Below are positions 19,297 to 30,076 of a stretch of 39,873 nucleotides of DNA, one piece after another; within the stretch, counting starts at the first letter, position 1, and each line of letters begins with the position of its first letter. Source of the stretch: Draconibacterium orientale (lineage in GTDB: Bacteria; Bacteroidota; Bacteroidia; Bacteroidales; JAADGE01); assembly GCA_022729995.1 (NCBI GenBank), contig DZBS01000018.1, positions 1-39,873 of the forward strand, in the 5' to 3' direction. A model generated the notes under the pieces. That model was not told the origin of the DNA and did no database searches. It saw nothing but the letters and a program-made list of their open reading frames with translations. A program made the translations under genes and the position numbers.

Positions 19297-19518
19297 TTAA
19301 TTTTTATATCTGTATGTTATTCGTCCTTTGGTTAAATCATAGGGCGACATTTCAACCTTCACTTTATCTCCGGGTAAAATTCTGATATAATGCATTCTCA
19401 TTTTCCCCGATATATGGGCTGTTATTGTATGCCCGTTTTCCAGTTCTACTCTAAACATTGCATTTGGTAATGCATCTGTTATAATTCCGTCTTGTTCTAT
19501 TGAAGATTGTTTTGCCAT
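19297..19518 (-). CDS. infA: translation initiation factor IF-1
   Basis: [70 protein letters not shown]. Confidence 0.98.
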   Translation of the reverse strand: MAKQSSIEQDGIITDALPNAMFRVELENGHTITAHISGKMRMHYIRILPGDKVKVEMSPYDLTKGRITYRYKN

Positions 19519-19525
19519 ATTAATT

Positions 19526-20863
19526 TTAAATTGAAGTAGCTCCCGCTCTTCCTTTAATTCTGCCGGATTTCATAAGACCGTCGTAATGTCTCATGAGTAG
19601 ATGACTTTCAATATGTTGAAGAGTGTCTAAAACAACTCCTACAAGTATCAATAGTGATGTTCCTCCAAAGAAATTGGCGAATTGATTATTTATTCCCGCA
19701 ATCATTGCAAATGCAGGTAATATTGCTACAAATGCTAAAAATATAGAACCCGGGAATGTTATTCTTGACATAACTGTGTCGAGAAATTCAATTGTTTTCT
19801 TTCCGGGTTTAACACCGGGAATAAATCCTCCGTTCTTTTTCATATCATCAGCCATTTGCGTTGGGTTCACAGTAATTGCGGTGTAAAAATATGTAAAGAT
19901 AACAACTAACAGGAAAAATACAAAATTATACCAAAATCCGGTAATGCTTGAGAATGCTGCACCAATTGCATTTGTTGTTTCGGTATTGAAACTTGAAAAC
20001 ATCATTGGTATAAACATAAGTGCTTGAGCAAAAATTATAGGCATTACTCCTGCTGCATTAATTTTTAATGGGATATATTGTCGAACTCCGCCATATTGCT
20101 TGTTACCAACAATTCTTTTTGCATATTGAACAGGTATTTTTCTAACTGCTTGTACAAGTGCTATTGATGCAACAAATACTAAGAACAGCATTACCATTTC
20201 TACAAGGAAGATAATGAATCCGCCGCCGCCTGCACTAACTCTTGAAACTATTTCAGATGCTAACGACTGTGGAAATCTTGCAACAATACCAATCATGATA
20301 ATTAAAGAAATTCCGTTACCAATTCCTTTGTCGGTAATTCTTTCACCTAACCACATAACAAACATAGTTCCTGCAACCAAAATTACTATTGATGAAACCC
20401 AGAAAAGATTTTGGTTTTGCATTATAAATGCATTTTCACCTAATTGATAATGTAAATTTATTATGTAACTTGGTGCTTGAAATCCTGTAATTAAAACTGT
20501 AAGGTATCTGGTAATTTGATTAATTTTGTTTCTTCCGCTTTCTCCTTCTCTTTGAAGTCTTTGGAAATACGGCACTGCCATTCCCATAAGTTGAATAACG
20601 ATTGAAGCAGAAATATACGGCATAATTCCTAACGCAAAAACTGATGCGTTGGCAAATGCACCTCCGGAAAACATGTTAATCATTGCTACCAATCCGGTGC
20701 TTGCTTGATTTTGCAAACCTGTAAGTGCAAGCGGATCAATTCCGGGCAGAACAACATGTGCGCCGAATCTGTATATTAAAATTAATCCTAAAGTAGCTAA
20801 AAGTTTATTTCTTAGGTCTACGATAGTGTATATATGCTTTAAAGTTTGGAGAAATTTCTTCAT
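19526..20863 (-). CDS. secY: protein translocase subunit SecY
   Basis: 445 aa polytopic; [49 protein letters not shown]. Confidence 0.98.
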   Translation of the reverse strand: MKKFLQTLKHIYTIVDLRNKLLATLGLILIYRFGAHVVLPGIDPLALTGLQNQASTGLVAMINMFSGGAFANASVFALGIMPYISASIVIQLMGMAVPYFQRLQREGESGRNKINQITRYLTVLITGFQAPSYIINLHYQLGENAFIMQNQNLFWVSSIVILVAGTMFVMWLGERITDKGIGNGISLIIMIGIVARFPQSLASEIVSRVSAGGGGFIIFLVEMVMLFLVFVASIALVQAVRKIPVQYAKRIVGNKQYGGVRQYIPLKINAAGVMPIIFAQALMFIPMMFSSFNTETTNAIGAAFSSITGFWYNFVFFLLVVIFTYFYTAITVNPTQMADDMKKNGGFIPGVKPGKKTIEFLDTVMSRITFPGSIFLAFVAILPAFAMIAGINNQFANFFGGTSLLILVGVVLDTLQHIESHLLMRHYDGLMKSGRIKGRAGATSI

Positions 20864-20867
20864 TAAT

Positions 20868-21314
20868 CTATAGTTTTATAGCTTGTCCGCCTTGTTTTTC
20901 AATTGCTTCTATCGCTGATTTGGAAAATGCATTAGCTGTAACTTCCAATTTCATTGACAATTCACCGTTACCAAGAATTTTTACTAAATCATTTTTTGAT
21001 ATAACTCCGAAATTTCTAAGAGTTTCAATATTGATTACGTTAATAGATTCTTTATTTGCTAAAGCTTCTAACACTTCAAGATTAACCGCTTTATATTCAA
21101 CACGATTAACATTTCTGAAACCGAATTTTGGTAATCTTCTGTGTATTGGCATTTGTCCGCCTTCAAAGCCTGCTCTTTTTGAATATCCTGAGCGAGATTT
21201 TTGTCCTTTATGACCTCTTGTAGAAGTTCCTCCTTTGCCTGAACCGGTACCACGACCAATTCTCTTTCTTTTTCTAACCGAACCTTCTGCGGGTTTTAAA
21301 TTGCTTAAATTCAT
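20868..21314 (-). CDS. rplO: 50S ribosomal protein L15
   Basis: MNLSNLKPAEGSVRKRKRIGRGTGSGKGGTSTRGHKGQKSRSG. Confidence 0.98.
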   Translation of the reverse strand: MNLSNLKPAEGSVRKRKRIGRGTGSGKGGTSTRGHKGQKSRSGYSKRAGFEGGQMPIHRRLPKFGFRNVNRVEYKAVNLEVLEALANKESINVINIETLRNFGVISKNDLVKILGNGELSMKLEVTANAFSKSAIEAIEKQGGQAIKL

Positions 21315-21334
21315 CTTAATTTGATTTTCGAGAA

Positions 21335-21517
21335 TTATTTAACTTCCTCAACTTTTACTAAATGATTTACTTTCTTTACCATTCCCATTATTTGCGGAGA
21401 AGCATCGTGTTCAACGGTTGCTCCGATTTTTCGTAAACCTAAAGCTGTAAGTGTGTCTTTTTGTCTTTTAGAAGATCCTATCTTGCTTCTTGTTTGTATT
21501 ATTTTAATCTTAGCCAT
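21335..21517 (-). CDS. rpmD: 50S ribosomal protein L30
   Basis: MAKIKIIQTRSKIGSSKRQKDTLTALGLRKIGATVEHDASPQIMGMVKKVNHLVKVE. Confidence 0.97.
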   Translation of the reverse strand: MAKIKIIQTRSKIGSSKRQKDTLTALGLRKIGATVEHDASPQIMGMVKKVNHLVKVEEVK

Positions 21518-21530
21518 TGTGTTTTATATT

Positions 21531-22049
21531 CTAACCGTTAAAAACTTTATCTAAAGTAACACCTCTGTTTTCAGCAATGCTAAATGCATCTCTAAGTTCT
21601 CTTAGTGCTTGCATTGTAGCTTTTACAAGGTTGTGCGGATTCGATGAGCCTTTTGATTTTGCAAGAACGTCTGTTATTCCTACGCTTTCAAGTACCGCAC
21701 GCATAGCACCTCCGGCTTTTACTCCGGTTCCGTGTGATGCAGGGATAATTAAAACATTTGCTCCGCCATATTTTGCAACTTGTTGATGTGGAATTGTTCC
21801 TTTATAAATTGGTATTCTGAAGAGATTTTTCTTAGCATCTTCAACACCTTTTTGAATTGCAGTTGTTACTTCGCTTGCTTTTCCCAAACCGTATCCTACA
21901 ACACCATTTTCGTCGCCGACTACAACTATAGCCGAGAAACTAAATGTTCTTCCTCCTTTGGTTACTTTTGTAACTCTTTTAATTGCTACTAATCGGTCTT
22001 TTAATTCAACGTCAGTAGTACTAACTTTTTTCATATTGCTTTTAGACAT
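21531..22049 (-). CDS. rpsE: 30S ribosomal protein S5
   Basis: [42 protein letters not shown]. Confidence 0.98.
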   Translation of the reverse strand: MSKSNMKKVSTTDVELKDRLVAIKRVTKVTKGGRTFSFSAIVVVGDENGVVGYGLGKASEVTTAIQKGVEDAKKNLFRIPIYKGTIPHQQVAKYGGANVLIIPASHGTGVKAGGAMRAVLESVGITDVLAKSKGSSNPHNLVKATMQALRELRDAFSIAENRGVTLDKVFNG

Positions 22050-22054
22050 TGTTC

Positions 22055-22414
22055 TTAAAATTTAAGGCCTGCTGTGCGTGCAGATTCTGCTAATGCTTTA
22101 ACTCTTCCGTGATATAAATATCCTCCTCTGTCAAATACAACTAATTCAACACCTGCTTCTTTAGCTTTTTCTCCAATTGTTGTTCCCACTAATTGTGCTT
22201 GTTGAATTTTATTTATATCTGTTTTTTCAATTATACCTTTATCTTTTGATGATACAGATAGAATTGTTACTCTATCGTCATCGTTTATCAATTGAGCATA
22301 TATATTTTTATTGCTTCTAAAAACTGATAATCTGGGACGTACAGCTGTACCTGATATATTTTTTCTTATACGTCTCTTAATTCTTATTCTTCTTTCGCTC
22401 TTAGTTAAAGCCAT
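22055..22414 (-). CDS. rplR: 50S ribosomal protein L18
   Basis: [21 protein letters not shown]...[27 protein letters not shown]. Confidence 0.98.
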   Translation of the reverse strand: MALTKSERRIRIKRRIRKNISGTAVRPRLSVFRSNKNIYAQLINDDDRVTILSVSSKDKGIIEKTDINKIQQAQLVGTTIGEKAKEAGVELVVFDRGGYLYHGRVKALAESARTAGLKF

Positions 22415-22439
22415 TTCTTTTTTAATTTAAATGAATTAA

Positions 22440-22997
22440 TTATTTGTCAGAGGCAGATTTACCTGCTTTTCTTCTGAGAACTTCATCTGTAAATTTAATA
22501 CCTTTTCCTTTATAAGGTTCGGGTTTTCTATAAGAGCGAACTTTAGCTGCTACATGTCCCAATAATTGTTTATCGAAACTTGTTAATGTTATAAAAGCAT
22601 TTGCTCTTTTTTCTTGTTCTACTAAAACTTTGACTTCTGCAGGCAGCTCAAATATAATCGGGTGTGAATATCCAAGATTTAATTCAAGTAATTGTCCGGT
22701 TGCAACTGCTCTGTAACCAACTCCAATTACTTCCATTTTCTTTGAGAATCCTTCAGAAACTCCAATAATCATATTATTGATTAATGATCTGCTTAATCCG
22801 TGAAATGCTTTGTGTTGTTTCTCTTCGCTCGGTCTTGTAATTGTAAGAACGCCATCTTCTATTTTAACAACTATTTCAGGATTTATTTTTTGAGTTAATT
22901 CACCTAATTTACCTTTAACGGTTACGGTATTATCGTTGTCGATTTTAACTGTTACACCGCTTGGGATATTTATGGGTAATTTTCCTATTCTTGACAT
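22440..22997 (-). CDS. rplF: 50S ribosomal protein L6
   Basis: MSRIGKLPINIPSGVTVKI...YRKPEPYKGKGIKFTDEVLRRKAGKS. Confidence 0.98.
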   Translation of the reverse strand: MSRIGKLPINIPSGVTVKIDNDNTVTVKGKLGELTQKINPEIVVKIEDGVLTITRPSEEKQHKAFHGLSRSLINNMIIGVSEGFSKKMEVIGVGYRAVATGQLLELNLGYSHPIIFELPAEVKVLVEQEKRANAFITLTSFDKQLLGHVAAKVRSYRKPEPYKGKGIKFTDEVLRRKAGKSASDK

Positions 22998-23006
22998 TGC
23001 TTTATA

Positions 23007-23405
23007 TTAATATACGTAACATAATATTTCTCCGCCAATATTTTTCATTCTGGCTTGTTTATCTGTCATTACACCTTGTGATGTAGAGACTACTGCAACT
23101 CCTAATCCGTTTAAAACTCTTGGCAGTTCTGTTGCTCCGGCATATTTTCTTAAGCCCGGGGAACTAACTCTGTCGAGTTTTTTGAATGCGGGGTTTTTAG
23201 TTTTTGGATGATATTTTAAAGCTATTTTAATTATACCTTGTTTGTCGTCTTCTTCAAATTTGTAGCTTAAAATATATCCTTGTTCAAAAAGTATTTTTGT
23301 TATTTCCTTTTTTAAATTAGAAGCCGGAATTTCAACAATTCTGTGTCTTGCCATTGCGGCATTTCGGATTCTAGTAAGATAATCTGCAACCGGATCTGTT
23401 ATCAT
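23007..23405 (-). CDS. rpsH: 30S ribosomal protein S8
   Basis: DPVADYLTRIRNAAMARH...STSQGVMTDKQARMKNIGGEILCYVY. Confidence 0.98.
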   Translation of the reverse strand: MITDPVADYLTRIRNAAMARHRIVEIPASNLKKEITKILFEQGYILSYKFEEDDKQGIIKIALKYHPKTKNPAFKKLDRVSSPGLRKYAGATELPRVLNGLGVAVVSTSQGVMTDKQARMKNIGGEILCYVY

Positions 23406-23429
23406 TTTTAATAATTTTTAATTTTTTGA

Positions 23430-23699
23430 TTACCAACTTGCTTTTTTTACACCGGGAATAAGACCTTGTGAAGCCATTTCTCTAAATGTAATTCTGCTGA
23501 TTCCGAATTGTCTCATGTAACCTTTAGGTCTTCCTGTAAGGCTGCATCTGTTGTGCAATCTAACTTTCGAAGAATTTTTCGGAAGTTTTTGCAAACCGAT
23601 TGAGTCATTGTTAGCTTTTAACTCGGCTCTTTTTTCAGCGTATTTGTCAACTAATTTTTGGCGTTTTACTTCACGCGCTTTCATTGATTCTTTAGCCAT
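23430..23699 (-). CDS. rpsN: 30S ribosomal protein S14 (zinc-independent type)
   Basis: [24 protein letters not shown]...[39 protein letters not shown]; no CxxC pairs. Confidence 0.98.
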   Translation of the reverse strand: MAKESMKAREVKRQKLVDKYAEKRAELKANNDSIGLQKLPKNSSKVRLHNRCSLTGRPKGYMRQFGISRITFREMASQGLIPGVKKASW

Positions 23700-23711
23700 C
23701 TCTCTATTTAT

Positions 23712-24260
23712 TTATTTTTGAAAAGGAAATCCAAATTCTTTTAATAATGCGTATGCTTCTTCATCGTTATCGGCTGAAGTAACGAATGTTATATTCATTC
23801 CGATAATATCACTTACTTGCTCCAATACAATTTCAGGAAAAATAATTTGCTCTTCAATACCGAGTGTATAATTTCCTCTTCCATCCATTTTACTTGGAAT
23901 TCCTCTAAAGTCTTTAATACGTGGTAACGCAACAACTAACAATTTTTCAAGAAATTCATACATCCTGTCTCTTCTTAAAGTAACTTTCACACCGATTGGC
24001 ATTTCTTCTCTCAACTTGAAATTTGAGATATTGTTCTTTGCTTTTCTTTGCACGGCTTTTTGACCTGCAATGATTGTTAATTCGTCTTGTGCGTTTTGGA
24101 TAAGTTTTTTATCTGCAACTGCTTTTCCGATTCCTTGGTTTAAAACAATTTTTTTAAGTTTTGGAACCTGCATAACACTTTTGTATCCAAATTCTTGTTT
24201 AAGGTTTGGTACAATGTCGTTAAGATATTTTTTCTTTAATGTAGGAATATAGTTCTCCAT
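23712..24260 (-). CDS. rplE: 50S ribosomal protein L5
   Basis: Y...QVPKLKKIVLNQGIGKAVADKKL...LPRIKDFRGIPSKMDGRGNYTLGI. Confidence 0.98.
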   Translation of the reverse strand: MENYIPTLKKKYLNDIVPNLKQEFGYKSVMQVPKLKKIVLNQGIGKAVADKKLIQNAQDELTIIAGQKAVQRKAKNNISNFKLREEMPIGVKVTLRRDRMYEFLEKLLVVALPRIKDFRGIPSKMDGRGNYTLGIEEQIIFPEIVLEQVSDIIGMNITFVTSADNDEEAYALLKEFGFPFQK

Positions 24261-24589
24261 TATTTGATCTCTTGTTTGTTAGTTGACTTCTTTGAATAAC
24301 GGACCAACTTGCCGTTTCTTTCTTCTCTACCGATTCTTGTTGCTTTTCCTGTTTCCGGACAAACCAACATTAGATTTGAAATATTAATCGGTGCTTCTTT
24401 CTTCACAATTCCTCCTTGTGGGTTTTCAGTGTTGGGTTTTGTATGTTTAGATATTATATTAACACCTTCAACAATTGCTTTTCCTTTTTTTGTGAAAATT
24501 TCCAAAACACGACCTTGTTTGCCTTTATCATCGCCGGCGTTGACAAAAACCATGTCACCTTTTTTTATGTGTAGTTTCTTTTGCATCAT
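24260..24589 (-). CDS. rplX: 50S ribosomal protein L24
   Basis: [28 protein letters not shown]...[13 protein letters not shown]. Confidence 0.97.
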   Translation of the reverse strand: MMQKKLHIKKGDMVFVNAGDDKGKQGRVLEIFTKKGKAIVEGVNIISKHTKPNTENPQGGIVKKEAPINISNLMLVCPETGKATRIGREERNGKLVRYSKKSTNKQEIK

Positions 24590-24603
24590 TATAAACTTTA
24601 TTT

Positions 24604-24969
24604 TTATAATACTTCCGGAGCTAATGAAATTATCTTCATGTTTGTTTTTCTTAATTCTCTGGGCACCGGTCCAAAAACCCGTGTTCCTCTCATTTCTCCT
24701 GCGTTATTAAGCATTACTACTGCATTGTCATCAAATCTGATATAAGATCCGTCGGGTCTTCTTATTTCTTTTTTTGTTCTTACAACTACTGCCTTAGAAA
24801 CTGCTCCTTTTTTAATATCACCGGATGGTAATGCACTTTTTACTGCTACCACCACGGTATCGCCAATTGTAGCGTATTGTTTATTTGTTCCGCCTAAAAC
24901 TCTGATTACCAGAACTTGTTTGGCGCCACTGTTATCGGCAACATTTAATCTGCTCTCTTGCTGTACCAT
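24604..24969 (-). CDS. rplN: 50S ribosomal protein L14
   Basis: [27 protein letters not shown]...[13 protein letters not shown]. Confidence 0.98.
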   Translation of the reverse strand: MVQQESRLNVADNSGAKQVLVIRVLGGTNKQYATIGDTVVVAVKSALPSGDIKKGAVSKAVVVRTKKEIRRPDGSYIRFDDNAVVMLNNAGEMRGTRVFGPVPRELRKTNMKIISLAPEVL

Positions 24970-24971
24970 AA

Positions 24972-25229
24972 TTACTTAGCTCTTTCAATGATTTCAACTA
25001 ATCTCCAATTTTTGCTCTTACTCATTGGTCTTGTTTCCATGATTTTAACAGTATCGCCCATTTTACAAGTGTTTTCTTCGTCATGAGCCATATATCGTTT
25101 TGTTTTGGTAACAAATTTACCATAGATAGGGTGCTTGAACTTTCTGTCAACTGCAACAGCAATAGTCTTTTGCATCTTATCGCTAACTACAACCCCTGTT
25201 CTTTCTTTTCTGAGATTTCTTTTTTCCAT
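24972..25229 (-). CDS. rpsQ: 30S ribosomal protein S17
   Basis: [37 protein letters not shown]...[21 protein letters not shown]. Confidence 0.97.
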   Translation of the reverse strand: MEKRNLRKERTGVVVSDKMQKTIAVAVDRKFKHPIYGKFVTKTKRYMAHDEENTCKMGDTVKIMETRPMSKSKNWRLVEIIERAK

Positions 25230-25243
25230 TTTAGTATCTTATT

Positions 25244-25447
25244 TTAGGCTCTTTCTTCACTTAATTCTCTCTTCCTCAATTCAGTTTTTAATCTAGCAAT
25301 GAATCGTTTTGATTCACTGATTTTGTGCGGATTATCTAAATTGGAAACCTTATGGTTTATCCTTAATCGAACTAAAAGTTTTTTTTCTTCTTCGATTTTT
25401 TCGATAATCTCTTGCGTTGTCAGATCTTTAATTTCAGAGTTTTTCAT
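25244..25447 (-). CDS. rpmC: 50S ribosomal protein L29
   Basis: [43 protein letters not shown]. Confidence 0.96.
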   Translation of the reverse strand: MKNSEIKDLTTQEIIEKIEEEKKLLVRLRINHKVSNLDNPHKISESKRFIARLKTELRKRELSEERA

Positions 25448-25878
25448 TATTCTGCTGTATTTTCTACGTAATCTCTTCTAATTACAAATTTTGTTTTTAC
25501 GGGCATTTTTTGAGCTGCGAGTCTAAGAGCTTCTTTAGCTACTTTTAAAGGTACTCCGTCTGCTTCAAATATAATTCTGCCCGGTGTAACTCTGGCTACA
25601 AACATTTCCGGTTCTCCTTTACCTTTACCCATTCTAACCTCTGCCGGTTTTTTAGATATTGGTTTATCGGGAAATATTCTGATCCAGATTTGTCCTTCTC
25701 TTTTCATGTATCTTGTAACTGCTTGACGTGCAGCTTCAATTTGTCTTCCGTTAACCCAAGTCGTGTCAAGAGACTTTATTGCAAATGAACCGAATGCTAT
25801 TGTATTTCCTTGATTGGAATTACCTTTCATTCGTCCTTTTTGCTGCTTTCTGAATTTAGTTCTTTTGGGCTGTAACAT
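25447..25878 (-). CDS. rplP: 50S ribosomal protein L16
   Basis: [37 protein letters not shown]...[21 protein letters not shown]. Confidence 0.98.
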   Translation of the reverse strand: MLQPKRTKFRKQQKGRMKGNSNQGNTIAFGSFAIKSLDTTWVNGRQIEAARQAVTRYMKREGQIWIRIFPDKPISKKPAEVRMGKGKGEPEMFVARVTPGRIIFEADGVPLKVAKEALRLAAQKMPVKTKFVIRRDYVENTAE

Positions 25879-25911
25879 TTTTCTAAAATTTCAAATGCGA
25901 TTAATAATTAA

Positions 25912-26631
25912 TTATTTTCTTTTTCTTCTGTTTGGGTTACCGCCTTGTGGACGTGAACTTACAGGTTTTCTTTTCTTTTTATTAAAGTCGGGGCTTAAAT
26001 CTTGTTTTCCAAATTTTTCTCCTCTGCATATCCAAACTTTAATTCCAAGAAGTCCAACTTTTGTAAGTGCTTCAGCATGGTTATAGTCGATGTCTGCTCT
26101 TAGTGTATGAAGCGGAGTTCTTCCTTCTTTATACATTTCGGATCTTGCCATTTCAGCTCCGTTTAATCGACCTGAAACCATAACTTTAATCCCTTCTGCA
26201 CCCATTCTCATTGTAGAAGCAATTGCCATTCTTACGGCTCTTCTGTATGCAATGTTTCCTTCAACTTGTCTTGCTATGTTTTCAGAAACAATAACGGCGT
26301 CTAATTCAGGTTTTTTTATCTCAAAAATATTTATTTGAATATCTTTTCCTGTAATCTTTTTTAATTCTTCTCTTAATTTATCGACTTCTTGACCGCCTTT
26401 TCCGATTATTATTCCGGGACGTGAAGTTGTGATTGTAACGGTTACTAATTTAAGAGTTCTTTCGATTATTATTTTAGAGATACCTGCTTTTATTAAACGA
26501 GTTTTAAGGTATTTTCGAATTTGGAAATCTTCTTTAATTTTTTGTGCGAATTTTCTTCCACCATACCAATTCGAGTCCCAACCTCTAATAATGCCTAATC
26601 TGTTACTGATCGGATTTGTCTTTTGTCCCAT
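25912..26631 (-). CDS. rpsC: 30S ribosomal protein S3
   Basis: [25 protein letters not shown]...[23 protein letters not shown]. Confidence 0.98.
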   Translation of the reverse strand: MGQKTNPISNRLGIIRGWDSNWYGGRKFAQKIKEDFQIRKYLKTRLIKAGISKIIIERTLKLVTVTITTSRPGIIIGKGGQEVDKLREELKKITGKDIQINIFEIKKPELDAVIVSENIARQVEGNIAYRRAVRMAIASTMRMGAEGIKVMVSGRLNGAEMARSEMYKEGRTPLHTLRADIDYNHAEALTKVGLLGIKVWICRGEKFGKQDLSPDFNKKKRKPVSSRPQGGNPNRRKRK

Positions 26632-27032
26632 TATCTAATTTCTTTACTGTCAATATATAAAGTTACATGATTCGAACGCTTTCTGATTCTGTGAGCTCTT
26701 CCTTGTGGTGCCGGTCTATATCTTTTTAACATTCCGGCTGCGTCAACTTGAACTGTTTTTACTATCAGATTATGTTCTTCCGGTCTTTTACCGTCATTTT
26801 TGGCTTCCCAATTTGATAATGCAGATTTTAAGAGTTTTTCCATTTTAATGGAAGCTTCTTTTGAACTGAATTTCAATATATCGAGAGCTTTTAATACATC
26901 TACACCTCTAATCATGTCAGCAACGAGTCTCATTTTTCTGGGAGACGTCGGACAATTTCTCATTATTGCAAAATATTGTCCTTTGTTTGCTTCTTTGATA
27001 CTTTCGGCTCTTAGTTTTTTACGTGCACCCAT
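26631..27032 (-). CDS. rplV: 50S ribosomal protein L22
   Basis: [18 protein letters not shown]...[21 protein letters not shown]. Confidence 0.98.
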   Translation of the reverse strand: MGARKKLRAESIKEANKGQYFAIMRNCPTSPRKMRLVADMIRGVDVLKALDILKFSSKEASIKMEKLLKSALSNWEAKNDGKRPEEHNLIVKTVQVDAAGMLKRYRPAPQGRAHRIRKRSNHVTLYIDSKEIR

Positions 27033-27038
27033 TGCTTT

Positions 27039-27311
27039 CTATTTTTTCTTTTTGTTATCTTTATGGCCTCTGTATGTTCTTGTAGGAGAAAATTCTCCTA
27101 ATCTATGGCCTACCATATTTTCAGTAACATAAACAGGTATAAACTTGTTTCCGTTATGTACAGCCAGTGTATGTCCTACAAATTCCGGAGAAATCATTGA
27201 ACGTCTTGCCCAAGTCTTAATAACTTGTTTTTTTCCTGACTCAGTCATGCTTACTACTTTTCGGTCCAACTTAAAGTCAATGTATGGACCTTTTTTGAGT
27301 GATCTGCTCAT
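27039..27311 (-). CDS. rpsS: 30S ribosomal protein S19
   Basis: [12 protein letters not shown]...[48 protein letters not shown]. Confidence 0.98.
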   Translation of the reverse strand: MSRSLKKGPYIDFKLDRKVVSMTESGKKQVIKTWARRSMISPEFVGHTLAVHNGNKFIPVYVTENMVGHRLGEFSPTRTYRGHKDNKKKK

Positions 27312-27321
27312 ATGTCAACGA

Positions 27322-28158
27322 TTATTTTTTACGTTTTTTATTCTTTCTTCTTTCGAGGATATATTTATCGGATGCTTTAACTTTTCTTGTTCTGTATCCT
27401 TTTGATAATAATCCTTTTCTTGATCTTGGATGTCCGCCTGATGATTTTCCTTCACCGCCACCCATTGGGTGATCTACGGGATTCATAACAACACCTCTAA
27501 CTCTCGGTCTTCTTCCTAACCATCTTGATCTTCCTGCTTTTCCTGATCTTTCAAGAGCATGATCGGAGTTTGAAACTGTTCCGATTGTTGCTTTACATGT
27601 AATAAGAATTTTTCTTATTTCACCTGAAGGCATTTTAATTATAACATAATTACCTTCTCTGGATATAAGTTGGGCGTAAGTTCCTGCACTTCTGGCAATT
27701 TCTGCACCTTTTCCGGGTTGCATTTCAATTGCATGTATTACAGTTCCAAGTGGTATTTCAGATAAGAATAATGTGTTACCGATTTCCGGAGCAATTCCGG
27801 TTCCTGAAAGTAATTCTTGACCTATTTGTAATCCGTTTGGTGCAATTATATATCTTTTTTCTCCATCAGCATAGAAAAGCAATGCAATTCTTGCCGAACG
27901 ATTTGGATCATACTCAATAGTTTTTACTATTGCAGGGATTAAATCTTTATCTCTTTTAAAATCGATAGCTCTGTAACTTTGTTTATGACCACCGCCGATA
28001 TAGCGCATCGTCATTCTTCCTTGATTATTTCTTCCTCCTGATTTTGCTTTTCCTGTCATCAAAGATTTTTCGGGTTTTGAAGCTGAAATTTCTTCAAAAC
28101 TGCTTGCTATCTTATGTCTCTGTCCGGGTGTTACCGGTTTTATCTTTTTTACTGCCAT
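27322..28158 (-). CDS. rplB: 50S ribosomal protein L2
   Basis: [16 protein letters not shown]...[27 protein letters not shown]. Confidence 0.98.
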   Translation of the reverse strand: MAVKKIKPVTPGQRHKIASSFEEISASKPEKSLMTGKAKSGGRNNQGRMTMRYIGGGHKQSYRAIDFKRDKDLIPAIVKTIEYDPNRSARIALLFYADGEKRYIIAPNGLQIGQELLSGTGIAPEIGNTLFLSEIPLGTVIHAIEMQPGKGAEIARSAGTYAQLISREGNYVIIKMPSGEIRKILITCKATIGTVSNSDHALERSGKAGRSRWLGRRPRVRGVVMNPVDHPMGGGEGKSSGGHPRSRKGLLSKGYRTRKVKASDKYILERRKNKKRKK

Positions 28159-28164
28159 TTTACT

Positions 28165-28455
28165 TTAAATATTGCTGTAAAAATCTATTGAATCGCCCTT
28201 AGCTAAAGTTATTATTGCTTTTTTGTAAGAACTTGTTCTTCCTCTTACAACTCCGCCTCTTGTAAATCTTGATCTTGATTTACCTCCGTAACGCATTGTG
28301 TTAACTTCGTCAACACTTACGTTATATAGCTCTTCAACAGCTTTTTTAATTTCTATTTTATTGGCGCTTTTTTCGACTATAAAACCAACACGGTTTAACT
28401 TTTCGGTTAATCCGGTCATTTTTTCGGTTATTATCGGTTCTATCAAAATGCTCAT
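28165..28455 (-). CDS. rplW: 50S ribosomal protein L23
   Basis: PIITEKMTGLTEKLNRVGFIVEKSANKIEIKKAVEELYNVSVDEVNTMRYGGK. Confidence 0.97.
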   Translation of the reverse strand: MSILIEPIITEKMTGLTEKLNRVGFIVEKSANKIEIKKAVEELYNVSVDEVNTMRYGGKSRSRFTRGGVVRGRTSSYKKAIITLAKGDSIDFYSNI

Positions 28456-28462
28456 AGCTTTA

Positions 28463-29101
28463 TTATTCTTTAATTAGTCCGAAAGTTTGATTAATTACGT
28501 CAATTGAACTCTCTGTTAACACCAACATTGATGCGTTCATAACGCTATAAGTGTTTAATTCTGAAACCGTTAACACTTTAGAGTCTTTTAAATTTCGGGC
28601 TGACAAATATATATTATTATTTTTATTTGCTAAAACTAAAACAGACTTTTTATCAACAATTTTCAAATTATTTTTAATATTGATAAAGTCTTTTGTTTTA
28701 GGTGCCTGAAAATCAAAGTCTTCAACAATAATAATATTATTATTTAAAGCTTTGTATGTTAATGCGGATTTACGAGCTAATTGTTTTACTTTTTTATTAA
28801 GTTTAAAGTCGTAAGTTCTGGGTCTTGGACCGAATACTCTTCCACCACCTCTGAACAAAGGATTTTTTCTGCTGCCGGCTCGGGCAGTTCCTGTTCCTTT
28901 TTGTTTTTTCAATTTTACGGTACTGTAGGCTACTTCACTTTTTTCTTTGGCCTTATGTGTTCCTTGTCTTTTATTTGCTAAATGTTGTTTTACATCTAAA
29001 TAAATAACATGGTTATTTGGTTCAATTCCAAAGACTCCTTCATCAAGTGTTATTTTTCTGCCTGTATCCACTCCTGATATGTTTAATACGCTAAGTTCCA
29101 T
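28463..29101 (-). CDS. rplD: 50S ribosomal protein L4
   Basis: [13 protein letters not shown]...[49 protein letters not shown]. Confidence 0.98.
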   Translation of the reverse strand: MELSVLNISGVDTGRKITLDEGVFGIEPNNHVIYLDVKQHLANKRQGTHKAKEKSEVAYSTVKLKKQKGTGTARAGSRKNPLFRGGGRVFGPRPRTYDFKLNKKVKQLARKSALTYKALNNNIIIVEDFDFQAPKTKDFINIKNNLKIVDKKSVLVLANKNNNIYLSARNLKDSKVLTVSELNTYSVMNASMLVLTESSIDVINQTFGLIKE

Positions 29102-29718
29102 TATTTTTCAATTATTATGTATGAACCTTTTGCTCCGGGTACTGAACCTTTAACAACTATTAAATTTTGTTCCGGAATTAGTTTTAATATTTCCAAATTA
29201 AATATTTTCACTTGGTCTCCTCCTGTTCTTCCTGCCATTCTCATTCCTTTAAATACTCTTGAAGGATATGATGATGCTCCTAATGAACCCGGCGCTCTTA
29301 ATCTGTTGTGTTGTCCGTGAGTTTGACCTCCAACACCTTGAAAACCGTGTCTTTTTACAACTCCTTGGAATCCCTTCCCTTTGGAAGTTCCTGTAATGTC
29401 TACGAAACTTATATCGTTAAAGATATCAACAGTTACGCTGTCTCCTAATTTAAAATCTCGAACATAATCTGAAAATTCGACGATTTTTCTTTTTGGAGTT
29501 GAGTTGGCTTTTTTGAAATGTCCTCTTTCTGCTGCGTTTGTTCTTTTTTGTTTTTTGTCTTCGTACGCAATCTGAAGGGCATTATAGCCATCTTTTTCAA
29601 CTGTTTTTACTTGAGTAACGACACAAGGTCCGGCCTCTAAAACAGTGCATGGAATGTTTTTTCCCTCGGCACTGAAAATTGATGTCATTCCAATTTTTTT
29701 ACCTATTATTCCGGCCAT
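29101..29718 (-). CDS. rplC: 50S ribosomal protein L3
   Basis: [15 protein letters not shown]...[53 protein letters not shown]. Confidence 0.98.
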   Translation of the reverse strand: MAGIIGKKIGMTSIFSAEGKNIPCTVLEAGPCVVTQVKTVEKDGYNALQIAYEDKKQKRTNAAERGHFKKANSTPKRKIVEFSDYVRDFKLGDSVTVDIFNDISFVDITGTSKGKGFQGVVKRHGFQGVGGQTHGQHNRLRAPGSLGASSYPSRVFKGMRMAGRTGGDQVKIFNLEILKLIPEQNLIVVKGSVPGAKGSYIIIEK

Positions 29719-29745
29719 TTTATTAAATGTTACTTGTTAAAAAAA

Positions 29746-30051
29746 TTACACTTTTATTTCTACTTCTACACCGCTCGGCAATTCTAATTTCATTAAAGCG
29801 TCAACTGTTTTAGGTGTTGAGCTGTAAATATCTATTAGTCTTTTGAATGATGATACTTGAAATTGTTCTCTTGCTTTTTTGTTTACAAAAGGTGATTTCA
29901 ATACTGTAAAAACTCTTTTACGAGTAGGTAACGGTATTGGACCGCTAACAACTGCACCTGTAGCTTTTACTGTCTTTACGATTTTTTCGGCTGAATTATC
30001 AACCAAATTATGATCGTAGGATTTTAGCTTTATACGAATCTTTTGAGCCAT
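29746..30051 (-). CDS. rpsJ: 30S ribosomal protein S10
   Basis: [64 protein letters not shown]. Confidence 0.98.
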   Translation of the reverse strand: MAQKIRIKLKSYDHNLVDNSAEKIVKTVKATGAVVSGPIPLPTRKRVFTVLKSPFVNKKAREQFQVSSFKRLIDIYSSTPKTVDALMKLELPSGVEVEIKV

Positions 30052-30076
30052 TTAAAAAACTTGATTATATTCGTTA

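Noticed and set aside
24309-24710. 133-aa plus-strand ORF over rplX/rplN
   Set aside because: Antisense to two ribosomal protein genes, no recognisable domain.
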